NCBI RefSeq assembly: GCF_000186865.1
Contig: NW_008705566.1
Coordinates: forward strand, 1,977,699-2,041,698
DNA from: Aureococcus anophagefferens
Taxonomy: Eukaryota; Sar; Pelagophyceae; Pelagomonadales; Pelagomonadaceae
DNA length: 64,000 bases
Reading direction: 5' to 3'
The position numbers and the translations under genes are program-made. Positions 45,148 to 54,285 of the stretch are shown in pieces. Below the pieces are notes generated by a model that saw nothing but the letters and a program-made list of their open reading frames with translations, did not search any database and was not told where the DNA came from. Positions within the stretch are counted from its first letter, which is position 1. Every line of letters begins with the position of its first letter.

Positions 45148-46901
45148 GCATCGCGCGAGGCGCAGAGCGCGGCGAGCCCGAGGTGGCCCGCGAGGAGGCC
45201 CCACAGCGCGCGCGCGTGCGGCTCGCCGGCGCGGAGGCCGAGGCGCCGCAGGACCTCGTCGCCCGAGCTCACGAGCGCGAGGCCGCCCATTCTTGGTGCG
45301 TCCTTCCCCTCGAGCTTGGCGCCGCGGAACTCGCGGTCCAGGAGCAGGCGTATCGTCCATCGGATGGGCGACAGCGCCGCGAGCGGCTTCGGGCGCTCGG
45401 AAGGAGCCTCCCCGCCGGGATTGACGATGCCCGTGAGCATGTGGATGACGACGAGCGGCATGCCCGCCGCGAGCGCGGCGTCACTCGACGGCGTCGCCGC
45501 GCCGACCGCGAGGCCCAGGGTCGCCGACGCCGCCGCGGCGAGCGCCAGCGGCGCCGCGGGCGCGCTCCGGACGCCGCCGGCCGTGGCGCGGCCGAGCGCC
45601 CAGCCGTGGAGCGCGGCGAAGAGCGCGTCGGACGGCACCTCCGCGAGGGCCTTCGCCAAAACGTACTCGCCGCCGCCGTAGGCGCCGCGCTCGACCTCGC
45701 GCGCGACGACCTTGCGCTCCTTGCCGAAGAGGTCCAGCGCGCGCGTCAGCGGCAGCACGCACATGGAGATCGCGCTAAAGGAGAGGAGCGCGACGCGGTC
45801 CGCGCAGCCGGAGGCGCTCAGCGCCGGCGCGCCGCCGCCGTAGCGCCGCGCGAGGAACGCGCCCAGGCCGCCCGTCGACGCGAGGCGCAGGGCCTGCACG
45901 CGGGCATCGCGCGCGACCTGCCGCGCCGCGCGCCGCGCGAGGAGCGCGAAGCGCCGCGGCCGGGTCGCGCGCGGCCGCCGCGGCCGCGCGGCCGCGTCGT
46001 CCGCCGGCGCCGCGGGCGGCGGCCGCGCCTGCGCCGCGGCGGCGCAGAGCTGCTCCGCGCAGGCCTCGTCGGCGACGAGCTCGAGGAGCCACTCCGCCGG
46101 GTTCGTGAACGGCGGCAGCCGCCGGCCCGTCGCCGCGCGCGCGAAGGCCGCCGCGCGGTCCCGGGGCCCCGCGTAGGCGACGCGGCCGCCCGGCGCGAGC
46201 AGCACGACGCCGTCGACGTAGGAACGCCAGACGCGCGACGACGGCTGGTGCAGCGACGCGACGACGGCGCAGTGCTTGTCCACCGCGTGGCGGCGTAAAG
46301 TAGCGACGACGGCCTCGGCGCCGACGCTGTCGAGGCCGCTCGTCGGCTCGTCGGCGGCGAGGAGCGCCGGCGCGCCCCGCGCGAGCGCGAGCTCCGCGGC
46401 GACGCAGAGCCGCCGCCGCTCGCCGCCGGAGATGGCCGCGCCGCCGCCGCGGCCGTCGCCGACGCGCCGGTCCGCGACGCGCAGGAAGCCGAGCGTCCGC
46501 AGCCCGCGCTCCGCGAGCGCCGCCGCCTCGGCGCGCGACGCGCCGCGCAGCGCGTGCGCGAACTCGAGCGTCTCGCGGACCGTCAGCATCGCGAAGAGCT
46601 CCGAGTCCTGCGCGAGGAGGCCGCAGTCGCCGTCGCGCAGGCCGCCGACCGCGCGGCCGCCGGTTCGCACGTCGCCCTCCGCGCGCGCGCCCCGCGGCGG
46701 CGCGCGCACGAGCGCGCGCAGCAGCGTCGACTTGCCCGCGCCGCTCGCGCCGAGGACGGCCGTGAAGGTGCCCGCGGCGGCGGTGCCGCTGCAGGGCTCC
46801 AGCAGGAAGGCGCCGTCGGGCCGGCGCACGGCCAGGTCGCGCCAATGCACGTCGGCGCTCGTTTTGTGCATGAGCAGCGCCAGCAGGCATCGAGCCATCA
46901 T
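45144..46901 (-). CDS. ABCG-type half-transporter
   Basis: 585 residues. The nucleotide-binding domain comes first: Walker A GASGAGKST (51-59), Q-loop GLLAQDSELFAMLTVRE, signature ISGGERRRL, Walker B with DEPTSGLDS, and the H-loop SLHQPSSRVW. The domain order (NBD then membrane domain) and the LTVRETLEFA phrase place it in ABCG/White. The membrane half is short and rich in Ala, with about six hydrophobic segments ending at LLAGHLGLAALCAS. Half-transporters dimerise, usually to export lipids or hydrophobic compounds. The substrate is unknown. The start codon is one of two adjacent ATGs. Confidence 0.88.
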   Translation of the reverse strand: MMARCLLALLMHKTSADVHWRDLAVRRPDGAFLLEPCSGTAAAGTFTAVLGASGAGKSTLLRALVRAPPRGARAEGDVRTGGRAVGGLRDGDCGLLAQDSELFAMLTVRETLEFAHALRGASRAEAAALAERGLRTLGFLRVADRRVGDGRGGGAAISGGERRRLCVAAELALARGAPALLAADEPTSGLDSVGAEAVVATLRRHAVDKHCAVVASLHQPSSRVWRSYVDGVVLLAPGGRVAYAGPRDRAAAFARAATGRRLPPFTNPAEWLLELVADEACAEQLCAAAAQARPPPAAPADDAAARPRRPRATRPRRFALLARRAARQVARDARVQALRLASTGGLGAFLARRYGGGAPALSASGCADRVALLSFSAISMCVLPLTRALDLFGKERKVVAREVERGAYGGGEYVLAKALAEVPSDALFAALHGWALGRATAGGVRSAPAAPLALAAAASATLGLAVGAATPSSDAALAAGMPLVVIHMLTGIVNPGGEAPSERPKPLAALSPIRWTIRLLLDREFRGAKLEGKDAPRMGGLALVSSGDEVLRRLGLRAGEPHARALWGLLAGHLGLAALCASRDA

Positions 46902-47060
46902 GCTTGTTGAGAGTAGCTCACACGCGAGAGCTGTGGCAGCTCACGCGAGCTTCATACTCGGCCATCGACGGCAATGAGAAGCACTTGCCGCAGCATCGTT
47001 GACCTTTGCAGGCTGCCCCGCATCGATGTGCGATAGACAACGTCTAGCTTGACGTCGACG

Positions 47061-48452
47061 ATGGACGGCGCCGTGGGCCAGCGCATCCAGCAGAAGCTCG
47101 CGACGCGGCGCCTCGCGTCCGGCGAGAACGACGCCCACGCGGCGACGAAGGCTGCCGAGAAGCTGCACCGGCGCCTCGCGCGCCTCGCGGAGAAGCTCGA
47201 GATGTCGGAGCTGGCGACGAGCGAGGCGAGCTCCCACGTCGCCGAGCTCATGAAGCGCGGCGCCGGCGCCCCGGCGGCCCCGGCGCCGCCCGCCGTCGGC
47301 GCCGGCGCGGCCGCGCGAAGTCTGGCGGAACACGACGCGCACGCGGCGGCGCTCGCCGGCGAGGCGGACACGCTCCGGGCCGCGGGCCGCCACGGCGCGG
47401 CCGTCGCGAAGCGCCAGGAGGTGTGCTCCTACTGGTCCGGCGTCGCGGACCTCGCGCGCGGCGGCGGGGCCTCCGCGGACGCGGCGGCGTGCTCCGACCG
47501 CCGCGACGCTGCGTCGCTCCGGTACCACGCGGAGGCCGTCGCCGCGCCCAACGCGCTCGCCTGCCGCGCGGCGCGGCGCGGCGAGGCCGACGAGGCCGTC
47601 CGCCAGCGGCGCGCCTTCCTCCAGGGCGCGCTCGCGCTCCGCGCGCGCGTCGACGGCGACTTCCTCGAGGCGAAGACGACGGCCTGGATCCGCTTCGCCG
47701 CCGAGGAGCTCGCGTTGGAGGTCGCGGCCAAGGCCAAGGCCGAGCCCGACGACCACCGCGCCTGCTGCGCCGTCCTCCAGGACGCGCTGGCCGTGCGCCG
47801 GGGCCTCGTCGGCTTCCGCCGCTACTCCGTGCTGCTCGACCTCGCGTGCCACCTCGAGCTCTCCGGCGCGCCGCGGGGCGCCGTGCTCGACGCCGTCGTG
47901 CGGCGCCTGGCCGTGCTTCGGGAGGCGCGGACCCGGCCCGACGCCGACGACGGCGCCGCGGAGGATCCGTCGCCGTACTTCGACCGAGTCGCGCGGCCGC
48001 AGTTCCCGCCCGCGCGCCGCGACTGGGCCGGCGACGCGGCGCTCGCGACGACGCTCGCCGACGCCGCGCGGCACCGCGTCGCCGCGCGGGACTACGGCGC
48101 CGCGCGGGCCAGCGCGGACGAGGCCATCGCGCTCTGCCTCTCCGCGCTCGAAGCGACGCCGGAGAACGGCGACGTCGCCGTCGCGCTCGCGGCCGCGCGC
48201 GTCGAGCGCGCGGCCGTGGCCCTCGCCGACGGCGACCGGCCCCTCGCCGTGGCCTGCCTCGCGGACATCGAGAGCGACGCGGGCCTCCGCGCGCGCGTCT
48301 CCGTCGCGCAGAACCCGAGGCTCCGCCTCGCCGCGGGCTGCCTCGGCGACGCCGACGGGCCGCCGCCGCCGCCGCCGCGCCTCGACTTCACCTTCGGCTG
48401 CGGCTGCGCGCCGGCCTTCGAGCTCCCGGACTTTGGGCTTCCCCGGCGGTAA
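47061..48452 (+). CDS. Helical repeat protein, unrecognised
   Basis: 463 residues from the ATG at 47061 (MDGAVGQRIQQKLATRRLAS). The N-terminal 75 residues form a probable coiled coil (KLHRRLARLAEKLEMSELAT). The rest is Ala-rich helical sequence with TPR-like spacing (AALAGEADTLRAAGRHGAAV, ATTLADAARHRVAARDYGAA). It ends in a Pro-rich and Cys-containing tail (FTFGCGCAPAFELPDF). No signal peptide and no known domain that I can name. Confidence 0.6.
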   Translation: MDGAVGQRIQQKLATRRLASGENDAHAATKAAEKLHRRLARLAEKLEMSELATSEASSHVAELMKRGAGAPAAPAPPAVGAGAAARSLAEHDAHAAALAGEADTLRAAGRHGAAVAKRQEVCSYWSGVADLARGGGASADAAACSDRRDAASLRYHAEAVAAPNALACRAARRGEADEAVRQRRAFLQGALALRARVDGDFLEAKTTAWIRFAAEELALEVAAKAKAEPDDHRACCAVLQDALAVRRGLVGFRRYSVLLDLACHLELSGAPRGAVLDAVVRRLAVLREARTRPDADDGAAEDPSPYFDRVARPQFPPARRDWAGDAALATTLADAARHRVAARDYGAARASADEAIALCLSALEATPENGDVAVALAAARVERAAVALADGDRPLAVACLADIESDAGLRARVSVAQNPRLRLAAGCLGDADGPPPPPPRLDFTFGCGCAPAFELPDFGLPRR

Positions 48453-48558
48453 TCAGGTCGTGGGTGCTCTGCACCTTGAATGCCGCATTACAATCTCATT
48501 ATTATTACACTGAGCATGATGCATATGCGACGTCGGGGCTGCCGCCGCTAGCCTCTCC

Positions 48559-51171
48559 ATGCGTCGCTGGCTGCTGCTCGCCGCCTGGCTCGTCGGCGCG
48601 GCGAGCGTCGAGGACGAGGTCGTCGTCTTCCTCGCCGTGCGGTCCAAGGGCAGCAACGCGCGCCTGCGGTCCGTGCTGCGGCGCACGTGGCTGAGCCCGC
48701 GGCGCGGCCTCGGCTACCGCTTCTTCTCCGACTCGACGGGCTGCTGCGCCGACGAACGCGACGTCGTCGTGCGCGACGCGACATGGACGCACCGCGAGTT
48801 CGAGCTCATCTACCCGCCGTCCATGGACCTCAAGCAGAGCGCGTGGTCGGGCATGTACAGCCGCGACTGGGAGCTGAACTGCGCGGCCTGGGCCGTGCGC
48901 TTCGCCCGGTTCCGCTTCATCGCCCACACGGACGACGACGCCTTCGTCTGCGCCCGGTCCATGGTCGAGATCCTCGGCGCGCTGCCGGTCCCGACGCGGG
49001 GCCTCGTGCTCGGCTGGAACCGGCGCGACGCCTTCGACAACTGCCTCGTGCTCGTGAGCCGCGACGTCGCCGACTACTTCGCGCTCTACTACTACGAGAA
49101 GCTGCGGCCGGCGCAGATCCGCAACGGCGTCACCTACGGCAGCGGCTGGTCCGCGTCCAAGGGCGACTGGCGCGCGCGGCTCGTCGAGGACGGCGTGCCC
49201 CTCCTCTTCCGCCAGGGCTTCAACAAGGACCGCGGCGTCCGCCTCGTGGACCACCACACCTACCCGGACGTCTGGCCCCGGACCGTCGCGTCCGTCTACC
49301 TCGACGCCGACATGGACGCCGCGGTCGAGGCGGCGCCGGGCGTCCTCGGCTTCGGCCCCCGGGTCAACACCTGGGCCCACTACCGCGAGAAGCTCCAGCG
49401 CCTGAGCACGCCGGCGGAGAAGCTCGCCCTCGCGACGGAGTCGGCGGCCCACGGCCGCGAGCGCTCCGACTTCGCGCCGCCGGCGGACCCGCGGGGGTTC
49501 TGCCGCGGCCGGCTGCACTTCGACAAGTTCAAGAGCGGGGCCGTCCTGGACTGGTTCTGGCGCAAGGTCGCGGCCCCGGGGGGCGACGCCGCCGCGGACG
49601 CCGCCGCCGCGCGGGACGCCGCGGCCTACCTCCTCTACAACGGCCCCGCGGCGCCGGCCGCGCCGACGCGCTACGCCGAATCGCGCGTCTGGGACGCGAC
49701 GCGCGGCTGGCGCAACGGCACGTGGTACGACGCGCTCGGCGTCGACGCGGCGACCGTGCCGGCCCGCGTCGCGGCGACCTACGCGGCGCCGCCGCCGAAG
49801 CCGCCGCCGGCGCCGGACGTCGACGGCGCCGCGGTCCGCCGGCGGACCCGATGGCCGCGCGCGGCGCCCGAGCGCCGGCGCGACGCGCTCTGGCGCCTCT
49901 TTACCGCGCGGACCTGCGCCCGCGCGACCGTGGCCGCCGCCTGCGCCGCGAGCGCCCGGCGGAAGATGCCCTGCGACCGCTGCCTGCCGTGGCACGCGGG
50001 CATCGACCCGCGCGACGACTGGGTCGACAAGCCGCTGAACCGGCGCCCCGCGCCGCCGCCCCACGCGCCCGACGACGAGGCGCTCGTGGTGCCGCCCCGC
50101 GCCGCGCCCTGCGCCGGCAGCCCGCGGGCGCCGCCGGCGCAGAAGCGCTACCCCTGGCTCCTCTTCGCGCGGAAGCATCGAGCCGCGTCGGCCGCGGGCG
50201 CGGCCGCGCTCGCGCGCGCGGCGGCGCTCAGCGCCGCGCTCAACGCGCCGTCGTTGTTTCCCATCGTCGTCTACCTCCACCACGGCCGCCGCGACGTCGA
50301 GGACGACTTCACGCGGTTTTTGGACGCTCTGGGCGTCGCGTGGCTTCCCCACCGGCTCTCGTTCGCGGACGAGCTGCCGGCAGACTTGCGCGACGTGCCG
50401 CTCCACAGCTTCGCCTGGATCGACGCCGCGGCGCTGCTCGAGGCGCTGCGGCCGGAGTTGGAGGAAAGAGGCGTCGGCGACGGGCGGCGGGCGCTCGTGA
50501 CGTCCGCGGGCGTCCAGTTCGCGGGCGACGTGAAACTCGACGAGATCACTTTCTGCGCGGAGCGCCGCGCCGCGTGCCACGTGCCGGGCCGGCCCCTCGT
50601 GGAGACGAACTGGGGGACGAAGCGCTGCTGCGGCGACGCGGCGGGCGCCGTCGTCGCCGTCGGCACCGAGGCCGCGGGCACGGAGAACCTCGGCGGCGAG
50701 CTCGACGCCGCGGTGTTGATGGTCCTCGACGCGCCGAGGCTCGCCGCGATGCGGGCCGACGTGCTCGACCTCGCGCGGCGGCGGCGCTGGCGCGTCCCCG
50801 ACGAGCGCGACCTCATGGTCGAGTGGTTCGTGCCCGGCCGCGGCGGGCCCGTCGCCTACTACGACGATTCCGCGTACGCGGCGCGCGCGTTCGCCCACCC
50901 CGTGACGTTCCCGCCGCGGGACGCGCGCATCTGGCTCTGGGACCGCACGACGCCGGAGGACGTCCTCTGCTGGCGCCGCGGCAACTACACGCCCGCGCTG
51001 AACCTCGTCGTCAACAACATCGCCGCGCGCAACGTCCGGACCAACCTCGGCTGCCCCCAGAAGCAGCTCATGCACGGCTGCGCCACGCGCACCTACGCCG
51101 CCCTCCTCGACGACCACCTCGCGCTCCTCGAGGCGGCGGAGGCCCTCGCGCCGCGGGGCGCCCGGAGGTAA
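48559..51171 (+). CDS. Secreted two-domain glycosyltransferase (GT31-like plus second domain)
   Basis: 870 residues with a signal peptide (MRRWLLLAAWLVGAASV). Domain 1 (about 20-260) is beta-1,3-galactosyltransferase-like: RSKGSNARLRSVLRRTWLSP, then FRFIAHTDDDAFVCARSMVE with the DDD metal site. A Cys-rich linker (CDRCLPWHAG) and Pro-rich stretches join it to a second domain of ~370 residues (FPIVVYLHHGRRDVEDDFTR, ALVTSAGVQFAGDVKLDEIT) that also looks like a glycan-acting enzyme with an AGTENLGGELDAAVLMVLD core. The pair suggests a bifunctional Golgi enzyme. Donor sugars are not inferable. Confidence 0.7.
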   Translation: MRRWLLLAAWLVGAASVEDEVVVFLAVRSKGSNARLRSVLRRTWLSPRRGLGYRFFSDSTGCCADERDVVVRDATWTHREFELIYPPSMDLKQSAWSGMYSRDWELNCAAWAVRFARFRFIAHTDDDAFVCARSMVEILGALPVPTRGLVLGWNRRDAFDNCLVLVSRDVADYFALYYYEKLRPAQIRNGVTYGSGWSASKGDWRARLVEDGVPLLFRQGFNKDRGVRLVDHHTYPDVWPRTVASVYLDADMDAAVEAAPGVLGFGPRVNTWAHYREKLQRLSTPAEKLALATESAAHGRERSDFAPPADPRGFCRGRLHFDKFKSGAVLDWFWRKVAAPGGDAAADAAAARDAAAYLLYNGPAAPAAPTRYAESRVWDATRGWRNGTWYDALGVDAATVPARVAATYAAPPPKPPPAPDVDGAAVRRRTRWPRAAPERRRDALWRLFTARTCARATVAAACAASARRKMPCDRCLPWHAGIDPRDDWVDKPLNRRPAPPPHAPDDEALVVPPRAAPCAGSPRAPPAQKRYPWLLFARKHRAASAAGAAALARAAALSAALNAPSLFPIVVYLHHGRRDVEDDFTRFLDALGVAWLPHRLSFADELPADLRDVPLHSFAWIDAAALLEALRPELEERGVGDGRRALVTSAGVQFAGDVKLDEITFCAERRAACHVPGRPLVETNWGTKRCCGDAAGAVVAVGTEAAGTENLGGELDAAVLMVLDAPRLAAMRADVLDLARRRRWRVPDERDLMVEWFVPGRGGPVAYYDDSAYAARAFAHPVTFPPRDARIWLWDRTTPEDVLCWRRGNYTPALNLVVNNIAARNVRTNLGCPQKQLMHGCATRTYAALLDDHLALLEAAEALAPRGARR

Positions 51172-51216
51172 CCTTGAAGTGCAAGGCGGCTGCACCGAAA
51201 GAATTATTGCGGATCG

Positions 51217-52286
51217 ATGATGGGATCCGAGCGGGCTGCTGCACCACGCATCGGCCTGCTGTTCGCGGCGGCGTGCGCCGCGTCGCCGCCGCGGTTCGCC
51301 ATCGCCACGACGATGGCGGGGCGCCGCTGCGACTTCGACCGCGTCGCGCGCACGCGCATGTGGCTCGCGTCGCTGCGGCGCACGGACACGAACGCGACGG
51401 TCGTCCTCCTGGCGTCGGGCTTCGACGGCGGCGAGCTCGCGCGCGCGTTCCGCTCCCCGGCCTTCGACCGCGTCGTCGCCGTCGCGCCGTCGGAGCTCCG
51501 CTTCCGCGCGCGCCGCGAGGGCGACGGCCTGCTGCCGCCCGCGCTCGCGCCCGGCCGCGGCCGCGACTCGGCGATCCAGCCGCGCGACGACGGCGCCGGC
51601 ACGACGCTCAAGTTCTGGGCCTGGGCGCTCGCGGACTTCGACGGCGTCGTCGTCGCCGACGCGGACGTCTGCTGGAACGGCGCCTTCGCCGGGCCCTACG
51701 GCCGCGGCGGCCATCGGCCCGCGGCCCGGTTCCACTTCACGTCCGCGCACGAGCTCCAGGGCTTCATGGCCGAGCTCCACCGCCGGCGCGCGCCCTTCGC
51801 CGCGGCCGCGGAGCGCGGCAACCGCGACTACGACGGCTTCAACAGCCACCTGTTCTATGCCCGGCCGTCGCTCGACGTCTTCGCCCTGCTCCGGGACAAG
51901 GCGGCGTCCGGCGACTTCGTGCCGTACACGAACACGGAGCAGGACGTCTTCGACACCGTCTTCGCGCCGCACCGCCACAGCTTCGAGTCGGCATCAGACC
52001 GCCGACGCACGAGCACACGAAGGGCCGCTGCGCCGGGAACGACGAGCCGTCGTCCCCGACCCACGCGGCCACGGGCGAGTTCGCGGAGTGCTACGCGAGC
52101 CGGTACCCGGATCTCCACGACGCGTTCTGCCGGCATCCGTCGGGCTGCGACATCAGCGCGCTCGGTCACCACTACCGAGACCGCGGCGCCAGCGGGGGGC
52201 GGATCTTCCGCTGCGGCGGCTGCGACGCGTGCAACTACACCGTCTCGGACGAGGGGCGCACCGAGTGGGCCGCGTGCGGGAGATAA
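51217..52286 (+). CDS. Glycosyltransferase-like protein, frame break near 3' end
   Basis: Starts at the ATG at 51217. The first ~260 residues have a GT8-like core: FAIATTMAGRRCDFDRVART, DFDGVVVADADVCWNGAF (DxD) and YDGFNSHLFYARPSLDVFAL. At about 51990-52010 the frame changes: the later coding (THEHTKGRCAGNDEPSS, then ECYASRYPDLHDAFCR and the stop at 52284-52286) is in another frame. Dropping 11 nt there (51992-52002) restores a smooth read, but that is too short for a normal intron, so a sequence error or pseudogenising indel is likely. The Cys-rich tail (IFRCGGCDACNYTVSD) resembles small modules appended to algal secreted glycosyltransferases. Confidence 0.6.
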
Positions 52287-53031
52287 TGAGCCGCGCGTCC
52301 GAGTCCGGTTGCCCTCTCTCTCTAGAGCATTAGACGAGCTAGCCCGCCGGCGCGCCGCCTACCGAGCCAACCTGGCCAACGGGCCGCTCCTCCCGCCCGC
52401 CTCCCTGCACGCCGCGGCGTGCACAACACTCCCGCGCCTGAGGCCGCGGGCGACCCCGCGGGGTCGCCCGCCGGAGCCCGCGCCTACTTCCTCCCTACGC
52501 CCGGAACAGCGACAACCCTGCGGGGTTCGACGCCGGTTCCCGCTCTTCGGCCTCAACACGGCGTGCCCGCAAGGCACGCCGCACCGCCGTTCCTCCCCGG
52601 CGCGGTGCCGTGGCACCCGCCCTGCACGCTGCGGCGTGCACACTCTCATTCCCCGGCCTGGCTTCGCAGTCCCCGCTCCGCCTTTCCGGCCGCGGCGGGG
52701 GAGCAGAGGAGCCAGGATACGCCTAGGATACCCGTAACGCAGTCTCACTCTGATCTGCGGCCCCCCTGGAACTATACGCCAGCTACTCCACCAAGATTGC
52801 CCGGGAGACTCTCTTGGAACTCGCCCAAGAGCGACGGCAGGAATTCGCGCAGCTGATACAAGAGGCCGAGGCCGCCCCCGCGGACTCGGCATCGCGAGAC
52901 GTCGCGCCGACGTAAGCCATGACGATTTTTGTCTAGTGCTCGGAATACCGGCTCGCAATTTAGCTACTTCCCCCGCGCGGCGGCCCCGGCGGCGAGTTCG
53001 GGCCGCGGCGCGCCGCGTGGAGAGCTCTTGA
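52287..53031. other. Gene-free stretch with a cluster of GC palindromes
   Basis: No supported gene. From 52406 to 52640 it holds several perfect or near-perfect palindromes: TGCACGCCGCGGCGTGCA (52406-52423), a 24-bp one at 52447-52470 (GGGCGACC...GGTCGCCC), AACCC/GGGTT at 52514-52527, a CGGCGTGC/GCACGCCG stem near 52560-52582, and TGCACGCTGCGGCGTGCA (52623-52640). A short frame at 52766-52915 reads helical sequence (ARETLLELAQERRQEFAQLI) with lower GC at third positions, but has no start or acceptor that I can support. Confidence 0.5.
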
Positions 53032-53914
53032 CTAGAGCTCCACCTGGTTGTCGTTGATGGCGACCTCCTCCATGTCGTCCGTGGGCACGGGCTCGACGCT
53101 TTTTCCGTGGCGCACGGTCGTCACGCCCGGGTTCGCGAAGCCCTGGTCGGCCGCGGGCCGCATGTTCGAGAGGACGAGCTCTTCGTCGGGCTCGTCGCGG
53201 CGGCCGCCGGCGGCGGCGCCCGCGCCCGAGCCGAAGCTGTGGGCCAGCGTGGTGATGCGGCGCCGCTTGAACGACCGGCGCTGCCAGAGCATGATGCCGG
53301 CGACCGCGAGGCCGATGCCGAGGACCATGAGGCCCATGATGAGGCCGACGAGCTCGCCCCGCTTGAGGTCGCCCTTCTTTTTGCCGCCGCCGCCGCCGAG
53401 CGTGATCGTGTACTCCTCGACGGCCTCGAGCGTCCGGGCGACGTCGACCGTCGCCTTGTGGAGCACGGAGCTGTATTCGCCGTTCAGGAGGTCGTCCATC
53501 TCGCCCGACTCCGCCGCGCCCACGATCGTCGCCTTGAACTCCGCGAGGTCCATGTCCGTGACGACCTCGTAGAAGACCTCCGCCCCGCCGCCCTCGCCGG
53601 GCTCGGACCGGACGCCGCTGAAGTAGTACACGTGGATGTCGAGGATCTTGCCGACGACCCCGTCCGCGAACTCGACCTAGGGCGGCGACGGTTTCGCGGC
53701 GAAGGGTTCGCGGCGACGGGTTCGCGGGGGAAAAAGACGCCGCGTTTCGTACGTGCGCGAGCTTGTCGATGTTGAAGAGGTCCGATTCGATGTTGTTCAG
53801 GACAACAACGCTCGAGATCATGCGGTCGGAGGACCCGAGACGTCGCCGTTGACAAACATCGTCGGCGCGGACGCCGATGGCGGCGACGAGGGCGAAGCTT
53901 CGCAGGAAATTCAT
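53032..53914 (-). CDS. Type I membrane protein, two exons
   Basis: Exon 1 is 53914-53753 and exon 2 is 53676-53032; the join keeps phase and gives 268 residues. Signal peptide MNFLRSFALVAAIGVRADD, lumenal part (DIHVYYFSGVRSEPGEGG, EVVTDMDLAEFKATIVGAAE), one membrane span (LVGLIMGLMVLGIGLAVAGI), then a basic stop-transfer (WQRRSFKRRRITTLAHS) and an acidic cytosolic tail. No family recognised. The first exon alone is very short and the second lacks an ATG before HVYYF, which supports the two-exon model. Confidence 0.72.
53677..53752 (-). other. 76-nt GT-AG intron with 14-bp tandem repeat
   Basis: Sense start GTACGAAAC, end CGCCCTAG. The intron contains three tandem copies of a unit like GGCGACGGGTTCGC (plus strand, about 53681-53727) with one or two differences per copy. 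No direct repeat across the splice sites beyond GT. Confidence 0.65.
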
Positions 53915-54285
53915 GGTCGACGAGGAGGCGTGTGTGTGTGTGCGACGGGGCGTGTGGACGAGGCAGAGGGGGGGCGAGGGTGGAGGTCAGACGCGACTCG
54001 TCGCGAGCGGCGCTCTTACCACAGCGGCGCGCGGCGCTCGCTCGGCGCGCCGCTTGCTCATTCTTGCTCGGCTGCCGCACGCCGCCACTCGAAGTGCTCG
54101 CGGTTGGCAGCTCGCCTCGCCACCGCAGCCGGCCTCGCCGCGCGCGCCGCGGGTCCACACAGCCCCGCGCTCGCCGGCCTCCACCGCGAACGCCAGGACT
54201 CGAACGCGCGCGCCCGTCCCGCGCTCGCCGGCCGCTCGCCGCCGAGAAACCCCCCATTCACCACTCGCCGCCGCGCGCCGCCGAG
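53915..54285. other. Divergent promoter region
   Basis: 371 bp between the membrane-protein gene and transportin-3. Holds a short TGTGTGTGTGTGTG microsatellite at about 53931-53942, C/G-rich sequence and no gene that I can support. It presumably contains both promoters. Confidence 0.4.

Noticed and set aside
52501..52560. A GGTTCGA-type T-loop, possible tRNA
   Set aside because: The flanking bases do not form a 5-bp T-stem and no acceptor or anticodon arm fits.
52766..52915. Possible last exon of a helical protein
   Set aside because: An in-frame stop at 52751-52753 and no acceptor AG between it and the frame; no homolog recognised.
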